DNA from: Planctomycetota bacterium
GTDB lineage: Bacteria; Planctomycetota; Phycisphaerae; UBA1845; UTPLA1
Length of the DNA stretch: 64,000 nt
Assembly: GCA_016712275.1 (NCBI GenBank)
Contig: JADJRI010000017.1
Coordinates: forward strand, 1-64,000
Direction: 5' to 3'
The notes under the pieces were generated by a model, which was not told the origin of the DNA, ran no database searches, and was given only the letters and a program-made list of their open reading frames with translations. Each line of letters opens with the position of its first letter. The first letter of the stretch is position 1. The position numbers were made by a program, and so were the translations under genes. Below, one piece after another: positions 46,183 through 56,930 of this stretch.

Positions 46183-46486
46183 GCTGTTTCTCCAGGTAAA
46201 TGAACAAATGTCTTGAACTCAAGCCCCAGCTCCATTTGATTCGAACGATGCGGGCGGGGATTCCTTTCGCGTCGACCATCTCATGCATCAAATCGCTAAG
46301 CGGGCCGCCGGGCGCTCCATTCGCGGTATCGGCTTGAAACGGGCCTATTTTAGGGCACATCGTTTTGCAGGGAGGCCAATTGTGAATGCGGCCGGAATTT
46401 GACGCATGTTTCCCCCGTGGCACATGCGGGAAGGGTAGCCCGATTGTGGTGTCTGCATGATTTCCTCGCGGAAATGGAGACGAGCG
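46183..46486. other. Short divergent gap
   Basis: About 300 bases between the PDZ-hydrolase gene and the following lipoprotein gene. I see no supported gene and no clear promoter, only the GGAG ribosome site at its end. Confidence 0.4.
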
Positions 46487-47673
46487 ATGGCGTTTTTTTG
46501 GAGACAGTTCAAGTTGATGTCGCGCACCAGACGAGCCGGCTATGCGATGGCCGTCCTATCCTGCGTGGTCGGGTGCACATCCATGGGGGCCTGCGGTATC
46601 GGGGGCCTTGTTGATCCCCTTAATAACATCGCAAATCAAATCGAGGCGGCCATTGCCGCGATCGACATCAACAGCGCCCAGTGGCAGGACATCGTGCGTG
46701 ATTTGAAGGATCAAATCCCGGCGGTGGAAAACGATCTGAAGGCCGACATCGACGAAGTGTTGCAGCGGGGCATCAAAGCCACGACGGTGAGTGCCATTGC
46801 GGCGGGGACTTTGTCGCACGGCGCGTGCAGGAGGCGCTCGATCGTCTCAAGAGCGAATTCACCGGTAAGCCGGTTCCGGTATATCCGCCGGCCTTTCTCG
46901 GCTTCACGCCGGATAACGTGGAAGTTCGGCGCGTCCTGGACGACGAAGTGAATTCGATCACGCTGTATGGCTACGACTTTGATCGCAAGGATCCGGACGG
47001 AAAAACGCTGGAATTGTCGATGCTCCGCGGCGGGCAATTCGTGGATGTGACTTTCGCGCTCACGCTGGCGACGCACTATGAAGGCAAGATCAATCTGGCG
47101 GCGAACGGCATTCCGATGTCGCTCGATTGCTCCTTGATACAGGTGAAGTGGAACAACAAGGTTATTTCCACGCTGCCGATTCTCCAGCCCGATCCGCCCC
47201 AGCCGAAGAATATCACGGTGAATCTGCAGGCAGTTACCTATCGGCCGCCCCACGTTCGAGGCGACAGCGACTTCGACGGAAACGGCCCCTATGTCGAAAT
47301 GGAAGCCTGGCTGGCCGGCGCGAATTTCATCCACGGCGGGGCGACAGCGCTGCAGGCTCGGGTGAAAATGTTTGCCGAGGAGACGGAGGACGACTGGACG
47401 ACGGCCGGGGGATCGAGTCCGTGGCAGGTCGTGTACACCGCGCCGCCGGGACATCGAATTATTTCGATCCTGACGCCGCTTCACTCGTTCGCATCCTATA
47501 CGGATAACAACCATTCTGAAGATGAGCTTTGTCTCGGGCTTGGCAATCTGGTGGAGTGCTTTATTTCGTTGGGCGATACGTCCGGCAACGAGGCGGGCTC
47601 CAAGACCCAGGTGCGTGCCAACTTTGCGCCGGCGGTTATCACGGTGATCAAGGATGATCCATACTTTAACTGA
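46487..47673 (+). CDS. Secreted lipoprotein of unknown function, frameshifted
   Basis: The start ATG at 46487 follows GGAG at a good distance. The first frame has a basic N-region and lipobox LSCVVGC (CTSMGACG follows), then a helical stretch (NQIEAAIAAIDINSAQWQDI). The frame shifts near 46800. The next frame continues GDFVARRVQEALDRLKSEFT with a beta-rich domain (NSITLYGYDFDRKDPDGKTL, TFALTLATHYEGKINLAANG) and a C-terminal part including DSDFDGNGPYVEMEAWLAGA. Rejoined length is about 395 residues. I do not recognise a domain. Confidence 0.6.
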
Positions 47674-47829
47674 CGGGCAGGACGATATGCGTGTGGACAA
47701 GGGCGTGTGAGGGCGATGATCTCGGCGGTCGCGGCGATGAAACTCATGCCGCGGCCGCCGTTTTTTTGGCGAGATCGAAAGGACAGGCGAGTCGATTCTC
47801 AACATCGAGGTTTTCCCTAAATTACCGGC

Positions 47830-49375
47830 ATGCCTCCGCAAACCATCGCCATTCTCGATTTTGCTCCCAGTATGTGCAGCTCATCGCGCGGCGCGTTCGC
47901 GAGAACAAGGTGCATTCGCTCATCTTCGCCCCCGGCGTCAGCCCCGATGAACTGCGCAGGCACAATATCATCGGCCTCATTCTGAGCGGCGGACCGTCGA
48001 GCACCTATGAAAAAGGCGCGCCCCAGCCGCACGCCGGCCTGTTCGACATGAATCTGCCGACGCTCGGCATTTGTTATGGCATGCAGGCCGCGTGTCAGTT
48101 TCTCGGTGCCAAGGTGGAGACATCCGCCCGGCGCGAGTATGGCCGGACGAGGCTGGAGGTGTTGGCGGCCGATCCGTTTGTGGCGCACATGCCGCGTGAG
48201 ACGAATGTGTGGATGTCGCACGGCGACATGGTGACCGACTTCGGCGGGGATTTTGCCGTGCTGGCCCGCACCAGGAATTGTCCGAACGCCGTGGTGCGAC
48301 ACAAGTCGCGAGCCATCTTCGGCGTGCAGTTTCACCCCGAGGTGACCCACACGCCCGAAGGCAGCCAGTTGCTTCGAAATTTCCTGTATGAGGTGTGCGC
48401 GGCGCGGGGCGACTGGAACGCGGGAAGCATCGTCGAAAATCTTGTCGCCAACATTCGCAACCAGGTGCGCGACGACTCGCAGGTAATTTGCGGCCTTTCG
48501 GGCGGGGTGGATTCGTCCGTCACGGCCGCCCTGCTGAACCGCGCGATTCCCGGTCGCGTGACGCCGATCTTTGTCGACAACGGTCTTCTTCGCGGCAGTG
48601 AGCGCGACCGCGTCGAGGCCGTCTTTCGCGGGCACTTCAAGATGGACCTGCACATCGTCGATGCCGAGACGCGGTTTCTGGAGCGACTCAAGGGCGTTAC
48701 CGACCCGCAGGAAAAACGCCGCCGCATCGGCCATGAGTTCATCGATGTTTTCAGGGCCGAGGCGCTTCGAATACCCAACGCCCATTATCTGGCACAAGGC
48801 ACGCTTTACCCCGACGTCATCGAGAGCGGCCATTCCGCCGCCGGCACGGCCGCCAATATCAAGCTGCATCACAACGTCGGCGGGCTCCCCGCCGAACTCG
48901 GCTTCGAACTCGTCGAGCCGCTGCGCGATTTGTTCAAGGATGAGGTGCGCACGATCGGCGAACTGCTCGGCCTCACTGAAGAAATGGTCTGGCGGCACCC
49001 GTTCCCGGGCCCCGGCCTCGCGGTGCGCATCATTGGCGAGGTGACCAAGGCGCGGTGTGAACTGCTCAGGCAAGCCGACCAGATTATCATCGAGGAAATC
49101 GTCGCGGCCGGCTGGTACCGCAAAATCGCCCAGGCGTTCGGCGTTTTGATTCCGGTGCCAAGCGTCGGCGTGATGGGCGACGGCCGGGCATATTCCGACC
49201 AAAACCTCATCGCGATCCGCTTCGTCGAATCGACCGACGACGACAGCCGACTGCGCATATCGACCCAACGATTCTCGCCACGATCTCGACGCGAATCACC
49301 AACGAAGTCCGCGGCGTGAACCGGGTGGTAGCCGATGTCACCAGCAAACCGCCGGGGACGATTGAGTGGGAGTGA
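47830..49375 (+). CDS. guaA: GMP synthase (glutamine-hydrolysing), frameshifted near both ends
   Basis: GuaA converts XMP to GMP with glutamine and ATP. The ATG at 47830 gives MPPQTIAILDF. A base is missing at about 47866 (expected GSQYVQLIARRVRE follows in the next frame). The glutaminase domain shows LGICYGMQAACQFLGAKVE (nucleophile Cys) and QFHPEVTHT. The synthetase domain has the P-loop CGLSGGVDSSVTAALLNR. Near 49235-49260 several bases are missing around the expected TADWAHIDP, after which TILATISTRITNEVRGVNRV and TSKPPGTIEWE end at TGA 49373-49375. Rejoined length is about 515 residues. An essential gene in most bacteria, so these are probably consensus errors. Confidence 0.92.
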
Positions 49376-49408
49376 CGCAAGTTCGGCACTCAAAGGACCA
49401 TTTACAAT

Positions 49409-50377
49409 ATGACGAGTACTTCTCAACGCTTCAAGCTTGTCGATGCCTTCGCCCAATCCTCTTATTCCGGTAACGTGGCCGGGGTGGTTTTTGATGCGGA
49501 TGATTTGACCGAGCGGCAGATGCAGCTCATCGCCGCCGAGTTCAATGCCAGCGAGACGACATTTGTCCTAAAGCCGACCACGCGGGATGCGGCGCTTCGG
49601 TTTCGGTGGTTCACGCCGGGGTGCGAGGTGAAGTTCTGCGGGCATGCGACCATCGGCGCGGTTCATGCGCTCATCGAGGAGGGGCGGTTTGCTGGTGCAT
49701 TCGACGAACCGGGCACGATCATTCCGATCGAGACGAAAAGCGGCATCATCACCGTACGCGTCGAAAAGCCCTTGACGGCCGGCGGCAATGCGACGATCTG
49801 GATCGACACGCCGCACAGCGAGCCGATGGATACGCCGGTCAATTTGCCGCCGCTGCTCAAGCATCTGGGCATCAACATGGATGCCGTCGATTTGCGGCTC
49901 AAGCCGATTCGCACCCATGACGAGGACCTTCATTTCGCGGTCAAATCGCTGCCGGTTCTCTTCGAGATGAAGCCGGACATGGGCGGCGTGATCGAATATT
50001 GCAAACGCGCGGGGAACTTACGCGGGGTTTTTGTGACCTGTTTGCAAACAGTGTCCGCTTCGACCGTTGTGCAGAGCCGATTTTTTGCGCCGAATGCCGG
50101 CGTCGATGAAGACCCGGTCACGGGCAGCGCACATGGACCGCTGGGGCTCAATCTTGTGAACTGCGGCATCGTTTCGATGATCAATGGCCGGGCGGATTTT
50201 CATTGTGCCCAGGGAAAGGCCGGCGGCCGGGCGGGGCTGGTTCGCGTGATCGTGACCGATGCCGGCGACGGGAAAAAGCACGTCCGCGTTGGCGGGTGTT
50301 GCATCACCACGGCGAGCGGGACGCTGGATCGGCTGCCGGCGGATGTCGGCGGCGGGCAAATGTTCAAGGGATGTTGA
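49409..50377 (+). CDS. PhzF family isomerase/epimerase
   Basis: An intact protein of 322 residues of the diaminopimelate-epimerase-like PhzF fold. N-terminal: RFKLVDAFAQSSYSGNVAGVV, where the family's conserved F-x-GNP motif is slightly changed. The catalytic-Glu segment is FNASETTFV, followed by the RWFTPGCEVKFCGHATIGA motif. The second half has DEDPVTGSAHGPLG, the family's substrate-cradle motif. PhzF itself isomerises a phenazine precursor, but most members act on unknown substrates and no phenazine genes are here. It is the only intact gene after 44.8 kb. Confidence 0.88.
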   Translation: MTSTSQRFKLVDAFAQSSYSGNVAGVVFDADDLTERQMQLIAAEFNASETTFVLKPTTRDAALRFRWFTPGCEVKFCGHATIGAVHALIEEGRFAGAFDEPGTIIPIETKSGIITVRVEKPLTAGGNATIWIDTPHSEPMDTPVNLPPLLKHLGINMDAVDLRLKPIRTHDEDLHFAVKSLPVLFEMKPDMGGVIEYCKRAGNLRGVFVTCLQTVSASTVVQSRFFAPNAGVDEDPVTGSAHGPLGLNLVNCGIVSMINGRADFHCAQGKAGGRAGLVRVIVTDAGDGKKHVRVGGCCITTASGTLDRLPADVGGGQMFKGC

Positions 50378-50583
50378 GCAAGCGGCATGGCCGTTTCGTG
50401 CAGATACCAAGCACTCTCAAAGAAAGGCGGCATCGTTTGGCACATCACGGCATTCCTGTCCCGCTGCGAATGTCGCAGCCCTGTTCGATTTTGTGTAATG
50501 CCGCCACGGGTTTCGCCATCTAAACTACCGACACATCCAAGGCAGCATGGCCTTGGCGTTGAGACAGAAGGAGATCGAGAAAC

Positions 50584-51139
50584 ATGAGCAGTGCAAAACC
50601 CCGGCTAATCGCTTACGCCGGCAGCCTTCGTTCGGATTCGTATAACAAAAAGTTGGTGAAGATTGCCGCTTACGTTTATCGACCTTCGCGATTTTGACCT
50701 GCCGATTTACGACGAGGATGTTGAGAAGAAAGGCACGCCGGATGGCGCAAAGAAGCTGAAGGAAATGTTCGTCGCGGCCGACGGCTTCCTGATTTCGTCG
50801 CCGGAGTATAACAGCTCCGTCAGCGGGGCTTTGAAGAATGCCATCGACTGGGCATCGCGGCCGGCGCCGGGCGAGAAGTCGCTCGTCGCGTTTGCGGGGA
50901 AGACGGCCGTACTGATGGCCGCATCGCCGGGGGCGCTGGGCGGGCTTCGCGGGTTGGTGCATTTGCGGTCGATTCTCGGCAACATCAGTGTTCTGGTGTT
51001 GCCTGAGCAAATGGCGATCAGCAAGGCCCACGAGGCGTTCACATCGGAAGGGCAGCTCAAGGATGCCGCTCAGCAGCAAACCATCGAGGGCCTTGGGCAA
51101 AAAATCGCACGCCTGTCCGCGAAGTTGATCGCCCAATGA
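50584..51139 (+). CDS. NADPH-dependent FMN reductase, with an internal deletion and frameshift
   Basis: The N-terminus MSSAKPRLIAYAGSLRSDSYN carries the family's GSxRxxSxN flavin loop and continues KKLVKIAA. The next frame then resumes at once with LTFIDLRDFDLPIYDED, so about a dozen residues (roughly 30-40 bases, not a multiple of three) expected between KIAA and TFIDLRDF are missing near 50660-50670. The rest is normal: DGFLISSPEYNSSVSGALKN with the PEYN motif, and the ASPGALGGLRG loop. These soluble flavodoxin-fold enzymes reduce FMN or azo/quinone substrates. GGAGA precedes the ATG. Confidence 0.8.
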
Positions 51140-51262
51140 GAACTCTCCCCAATTGGTGCTCTTGCCGATGAGTCGCCGGGCTCGCGGGAATTTCACATAG
51201 ATTCTCAAGGGCGACTATAATTCCATGTGAGGCCATCGCGTCAACGCAAGCGGGACTCAGAC

Positions 51263-52380
51263 ATGGCGGCAACCACCTCATTGCGAACCCTCTTGGAAGA
51301 CAACACCATTCCGGCCGATCCCGCGCTCATTCGCAGCGAAGCCGGCGCCATTCGCTGTCTGGCCTGCGGCCACCGCTGCAGCGTGAAGCCGGGGCGTGCC
51401 GGTGTCTGCCGCGTGAGGTTCAACCGCGACGGAGAGCTTCGCGTTCCGGCGGGCTATGTTGCGGGCGTGCAGGTCGATCCGATCGAGAAGAAGCCGTTTT
51501 ATCATGCCTTTCCCGGCCGAAACGCCCTCTCGTTCGGCATGCTCGGCTGTGACTTCCATCGCGGCTACTGCCAGAATTGGGTCACCTCCCAGGCGCTGCG
51601 CGACGACAAGGCCGCCAGCCTACCGCGATTCGGCAATGCCGAAGATGTCATAAACACGGCACTTGAGAACGATGTCCGCGTCATGGTTTCGACCTACAAC
51701 GAGCCGCTCATCACCAGCGAGTGGGCCGTGGAGATTTTCAAGCTGGCGAGGACCACGGCATCACCTGCGGCTTTGTCTCCAACGGCAACGGCACGCCCGA
51801 AGTGCTGAAATTTCTCCGGCCGCACGTCGATCTTTACAAGGTCGATCTCAAGAGCTTCGATGACCGGCACTACCGCGAGCTGGGCGGCGTTCTTTCCAAC
51901 GTGCTCGCCACCATCGAGCAATTGGTTTCGATGGGCTTCTGGGTGGAGATCGTCACGCTTGTCATTCCCGGCTTCAACGATTCGGACGGCGAACTGCAAT
52001 CCATCGCGAAATTCATCGCGGGCGTTTCCCGCGACATTCCCTGGCCTGCCACCGCATTTCATCCCGAGTACAAAATGATGGAACCGGGCCGAACACCGGC
52101 TGAAACGCTGCTCCGCGCGCATGAATTCGGAAGGGCGGCGGGCCTTCACTATGTCTATCCGGGAAACATACCCGGCGCGTTCGGCGATCTCGAACACACC
52201 TTCTGCCGAAACTGCAAAGCGATGGTCATCGATCGTTACGGCTTCTATGTTCGCGAGAATCGCATGACCAGGCCCGGCCACTGCCCGGAATGCGATGAGA
52301 ATATCCCCGGCGTGTTTGAAGCCGATGCGCCGCGTCGCAGCGAAGGCACCGGCATCCCGATGCCCGTGTTGTTTTCTTAA
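51263..52380 (+). CDS. amrS: AmmeMemoRadiSam-system radical SAM enzyme (AmrS-like), frameshifted, one cluster Cys replaced
   Basis: The N-terminus carries the extra Cys motif CLACGHRCSVKPGRAGVCRV typical of this family. It is followed by VDPIEKKPFYHAFPG and the radical SAM site GMLGCDFHRGYCQNW. The expected motif is CxxxCxxC (CDFHCGYCQNW) but the middle Cys codon reads CGC (Arg). The frame is lost near 51750 and resumes as DHGITCGFVSNGNGTPEVLK, YKVDLKSFDDRHYRELGG and CRNCKAMVIDRYGFYV. Rejoined length is about 370 residues. The companion AmmeMemoRadiSam proteins (AmrA, MEMO-like AmrB) are not adjacent. The reaction is poorly known. Confidence 0.85.
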
Positions 52381-52384
52381 AGCA

Positions 52385-52416
52385 AAGCGGCCCGATCGAG
52401 ATCGACCGGGCCGTTT
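52385..52416. terminator. Bidirectional hairpin terminator between convergent genes
   Basis: A CGGCCCG / CGGGCCG stem with a 12-base loop, flanked by AAAG on one side and TTTG on the other. It lies just after the radical SAM gene and before the end of the minus-strand acidic lipoprotein gene. Confidence 0.65.
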
Positions 52417-52443
52417 GAGTTTAGTTGCGTTGAGACTCACAAC

Positions 52444-53111
52444 TTATTCATCGTCGTCGGACGGTTCGCTATCGTCCTCGTCGTCTGAGTCGCCGTCGTC
52501 CCCATCATCAGAGTCGTCATCATCATCCGACGAATCGTCTGCGTCAGCATCGTCATCATCTTCGGCCTTTGAATCGTCGTCGTCGTCATCGGTTGCTTCT
52601 TCCTCGTCGTTGGAGCCTTCTTCATCGTCCGACGATGCATCGCTGCCTGCATCCGTCTCATCCGATTCGCTTTTGTTCGCCTCCGCCGCCGCAGGTTTGC
52701 CACTGCCAAGGAGGCCGCCAAACAGACCTTTGGCGCCCTCTTTGATCGCTGAAATGGGGCCGTGGCCGGCTTCTTTGTCGCCTGATTTCTGACCTGACTT
52801 CGCAGTAACCTTTGTACCCGAGTCATCTTCTGCTTTTGTGGAATTTGACTTCGCCAATCCCTTCGCGGCTCTGGCCGCATTCTTGGCCCGGAACGTGTCC
52901 AGAGGTTCAAAGGAAATCGTGCGCTCCGGCAGAATTTTACGTCCGACTGATTCGAAACATAGCTCGCGTCATTCGCTGGCAAACCGGCCGGCATCAGGCC
53001 CAAGTCGCCGGCCGCCAGTTGAGCACGGTTGTCGAGTTCCGGCGATTTCTCACAGGCGATAATTCCCATGACTGAGAAGGCAAGACAGCACAGCACAGAT
53101 TTGCGCAGCAT
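52444..53111 (-). CDS. Lipoprotein with extremely acidic Ser/Asp/Glu C-terminal tail, frameshifted
   Basis: The ATG at 53111 (after GGGG) gives MLRKSVLCCLAFSVMGIIAC, a lipoprotein signal. The frame changes near 52955. The other frame continues with ILPERTISFEPLDTFRAKNA and GLAKSNSTKAEDDSGTKVTA. It ends with about 65 residues made almost only of Asp, Glu, Ser and Ala (for example DDSSDDDDDSDDGDDGDSDD). Rejoined length is about 220 residues. No domain recognised. The tail may bind cations or keep the protein extended in the periplasm or at the surface (inference). The low-complexity DNA is a possible source of sequence error. Confidence 0.6.
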
Positions 53112-53249
53112 CACGGCACCCCAATTGTTAATGAATATGGCGGAATAGGTCGGCGAGCCGCTCAAAAAGCGGCCGTCCACTACGCACATAAGTTTAATCG
53201 CCGCCGAATGCTGAATCAAATGAACTTGGTTATCGGGCAGGAATCCACG

Positions 53250-55298
53250 TCATCGCTTCACGCTTTCCGCACCGGACTTGATCTGCTCGATGATCTCACT
53301 GGCGCGCGGTTCGGCAATGAACTCCACGTGGCCATCGACGAACAGGAAATTCGCCCCATTTCCGGCGAAGATTGCCTTCTCAGCCAGAACGATCTCGTCG
53401 GGCGGGGAGTTGTGGTTGAGCCCGGGCCGATACACGAGGTAGGAATTTTCGGTGAGCTCATCGAAGGATGAGGGGCCGGAACCATCGTAAGGCGATCGAA
53501 AAAGACTCCAACGTGATCGTATTCGGCGCGACGCGCAGCATTTCCTCGAGGCTTTCCGGGAAACGCGCTTTCCGATCCGCGGCATAAATGTAAATGGCCT
53601 GTCCGATTCCCCGCATGTTCGCCATGCTGACGACCTTTTTGGCCTCATTTCTTGCATTGACGAGCGACTCGGTCGCCACTTCAACGACGGCGATCAACGC
53701 GTCCGATTCGCCGCGCTCCTGGGTTGATCGATTCGCGGGCCGGCCCATTTCCCAGACCAGCTCGGCCATGGCTTCCTGCTCCCTGGACCCATGGCGAAAC
53801 TGATCGATCCATTCGAAATTAACGGCCCCAACTTCGGACCGGCACCCATCATGATAATCGGCGCCTTTTGCATCAATGTTTCGAGGTCGAGCATCACGAC
53901 CATTTGATTCGGCTTTTCCAGTTTTTTGTAGCATGCCCGCATGCCCTTGCCGATCGGCTCGCCATTTTGCTTGCCCGCTCCCTTTGCCAAATCCAGAATC
54001 GTCTCCGGTGAATCCGCGACCATGAACGTGTCACGTATGATCGCAAACGCGATCGGCATCCTTTCGCCACCGTTGTGAATCGTCATGCCGTCACGATCAG
54101 CCGATTCAACCGGCAATTCAAAGTGTGATATGAGCTGATCGATTTGCCTGCTAAAGACGGTGTGATCTCCGAGCGGGAAAACGGTCGCCCAGCCGATGGG
54201 GTTCTTTCGTGTGAAATCGACCCTGATGCCGAAGGCCGCTTCGCCGACCATCTGGCCGAGCACATCGGCATCCCAATTAAGGCCGGTCTCGGTTTCGAAC
54301 GTTGCCAGGTCCTCTCGATGTTCGTTCGAGATGGTCTTGTCGAACAAATCGGTGATGGAATAAAGGCCGTCCATGACGCCCTGCGCGCTGGACCAGCCCA
54401 GACGGCCAATCATCGCAAAATCCTCCGGGAAGATGCCGATTTGGCGGCACTCCGTCGACGCCCGCGACAGGATTCGTCCGATGCCCTTGCACGATTCCGC
54501 CAGCGACGCGGTCGCGCGAATGCGAATCGTCCGCTTCTCCCATGTGAGATCGACGGCGATGGCTTCGATCTCCTCGGGAGCAATCACATTCATGACGAGT
54601 TCGTCCCACGAGTTTTTCCGGGGCTTCGGCATCGCATCGACAAACGCGCGAGGGTTTACCAGCAGCCGCACGTTGGATTCCTTCGGCAGCGACTTTAACA
54701 GGCGTCGCACGCCCGGCATGGCCACCCACGCTTTTTTCGGATATTCGCCTTTTCGCCAACGCAAGACGCGGTTTGCTTTGTTCGATCCAAAAGCGACCTT
54801 GTCCTTCACGGCAAAGCCGAGCACCATTTCATCGCTGACGCCGCTCATGATTCGCAGGGTTCCTTCGCCGCGCTCGACACGCAGTGCTTTGTCATTGGCA
54901 CTTTCGGACATCGCATGCGCCGCGGGAAGAAACAGCTTTTCGCACCAGTCTTCAAAGTTCGAATCCGGCCTTTCGATCGCCATGGCGACGACCGTATCGA
55001 GGACCTCGCCGGTTTCCTTGTCCGGCCGAGGTAACATTCCAATCACGAATGGCCCCGGGATCTTCTTTAGGGCTTCCAACAGGTCGCCGGCCGATTTTTC
55101 GTTTGGCGCAATTGCCTTCAAGACCGGTTCGATCATCGCGGGAGGAAAAGCATGCTGCGGCCGTTCCACGACAATGACAAATCCCACGTCTCCCGGCATC
55201 ATTTTTAGGAGCTTGTCGATGGTTTCCTCGGCGCGCGACACGGTCGCGGCACTAAGGAGAAAGACGATGGCCGGCAATCCGCGCGACAAAATTCTCAT
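53250..55298 (-). CDS. Large secreted protein with C-terminal H-X9-DG (DUF1559-like) pseudopilin head, two frameshifts
   Basis: A signal peptide (MRILSRGLPAIVFLLSAATV) and about 450 residues of unknown exported body precede a DUF1559-like segment (ARNEAKKVVSMANMRGIGQA, FPESLEEML). The end carries NGANFLFVDGHVEFI, the H-X9-DG-type signature common in planctomycete pseudopilin-like proteins. Frames join near 53785 and in the AAAAA run at 53499-53503. Rejoined length is about 680 residues. Normally the DUF1559 head follows an N-terminal prepilin helix. Here it is fused to another exported body. The ATG overlaps the upstream gene's stop (ATGA), so the two are coupled. Confidence 0.65.
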
Positions 55299-56930
55299 TG
55301 GCCCGCTCCTTCCTTGATTTGGTCCTTTGCCGAGGCCCGTTGCTTTGCCGTCGGCAGGGTGTCGAGCCGACGCTTCAGTTCCACGAACAATTCATCCAGC
55401 GGCCCCATCTTCGCCATTGCCGCTTCGGCCTGACCTGCGTCTATCAGGCTTTGCAGCGTCGCCCCCTGCGTTCGTTCGAATGACGCCGCCCGCGCCTCGA
55501 TATCGCGGAGAATGGCCTCGGCCGAGGATCGCTGCGAGTCGCTGAATTCGTGCCGTTTGGCATAGCCCATGACGAATCGCCGCCACTTGGAAGCGCGCGG
55601 CGTCAGAATGGCCGGCGTTCTGCGTTTCTTGCGCAGTTCGTCCGCGCTCTCGCGCGTGAGCTGGGCGATTCCCGTTGGCTTTCCGTCGCCGCCGGCCGGC
55701 GCGTATTCAAAGTCATATCCGGTCATCGGGTCCGCAGGAACATCGGGCAGATATTGGGGAACCAGTGCGGACAGTGTCGGAGGGGGGACACCCTTATCGA
55801 GTTTGTAGGCCGCGACGGCCAGCGACACTTCTGCCCGCACGAAATTGCTCTCGCCCTGAAGCGTCAATTCGTGCGCTCGCGAGAGCGAGGGCATCAACAT
55901 TCGCGAGACGATGTCCCATGCGGGAACCTTCTCAAACATTTTGTCCTCATCCACCAACTCGCCAATGCTGCCGTCGTCGCGTTTCGCCGTCGCCCGAATC
56001 ATATAGTCGAAATGGTCATTGAAGTGTTTCTTGACCGCGCGATCCGGGTAATACACACGGGATAGCGCCGCGCTTAAGCGCGTCCAGCCGTCCGGTTTCA
56101 CGTTCGGCGGGGATTGGCCGAATTCGCCCATGGCCATTCGCAGCCCGCCCGGTTTTCCATGACGTCATCGATGAAGGAACCGGCCCATTGCTGTTCGCCT
56201 TGAACCATGAGTTCAAAACTCGGTGTGCTTTCCCGCAGGGATTGCATTTCGAGCATCGCAGTTTTCAAGGACTCCGCGTCGGCCTGGCCGCTTTCCGCAA
56301 GACGCGACATGCCTGCTTCGGCCACGCTGGCGCAAGCGATTCCCACCAGGCCTTCGATGAGGGTTTTGCCATTGCCGATTTGATGGCCCATGCGCTGTGT
56401 GATGAGATAGTTCTCGATGGCCGCCGCGGAATTGCCCTGGGATATCTGCAAGGTTGCGTCCGCAGAGAGCAGTCTGGCGATTTGCCGAGATTGACCCAGC
56501 GTCGGAAGCAGCGCTTCGATGAGCATGTCCGAATCACCGCGAAAGAACGGCATGTAATACTGCGGCATCGCGGACGCCTGCTTCGCAAGTTCAAGCGCGG
56601 GTCGGTTCGATTCGATCCAATCCTTGAGCTGTTCACCCTGTTCGCCGGCCGGCCATTGTCCTGTCATCGCAAGGTCCAACGATTCCGACAATTCCTGCGG
56701 CATGGGCTTCAGTGCGTTGATCGCCTGAATGTGAATCCACGCGGCGTTTTCCTCCGGAGCAACTTCCCGAACGACCAGCCCTTGGCTTTCATCACATCCG
56801 GCGGATAAACCTCATCTTCCCGACCTTGAATTACAACCTTGCCTTCGACTGTGGGCTGCCGTGCAAGGGCGAGGAGTGAAACTGAAAGAACGGTGACGAA
56901 TGAGATAATGCAGATCGGATACGGCCGCAT
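55295..56930 (-). CDS. Exported protein coupled to the H-X9-DG protein, unknown function, two frameshifts
   Basis: The ATG at 56930 follows GGAGG at eight bases and gives a signal peptide (MRPYPICIISFVTVLSVSLL, cleavage near ALA). Frames join near 56770 (APEENAAWIHIQAINALKPM follows) and near 56155. The body is largely helical (LIEALLPTLGQSRQIARLLS, SLRESTPSFELMVQGEQQWA). Its last third has FVRAEVSLAVAAYKLDKGVP and PADPMTGYDFEYAPAGGDGK, reminiscent of pseudopilin-type secreted proteins. Rejoined length is about 545 residues. I infer a shared role with the next gene from the 4-base overlap. Confidence 0.6.

Noticed and set aside
47817..49268. 483-codon minus-strand open frame opposite guaA
   Set aside because: It lies fully antisense to guaA, whose glutaminase and P-loop motifs are unmistakable. 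The antisense product has the His/Arg-rich composition of a mirror frame.
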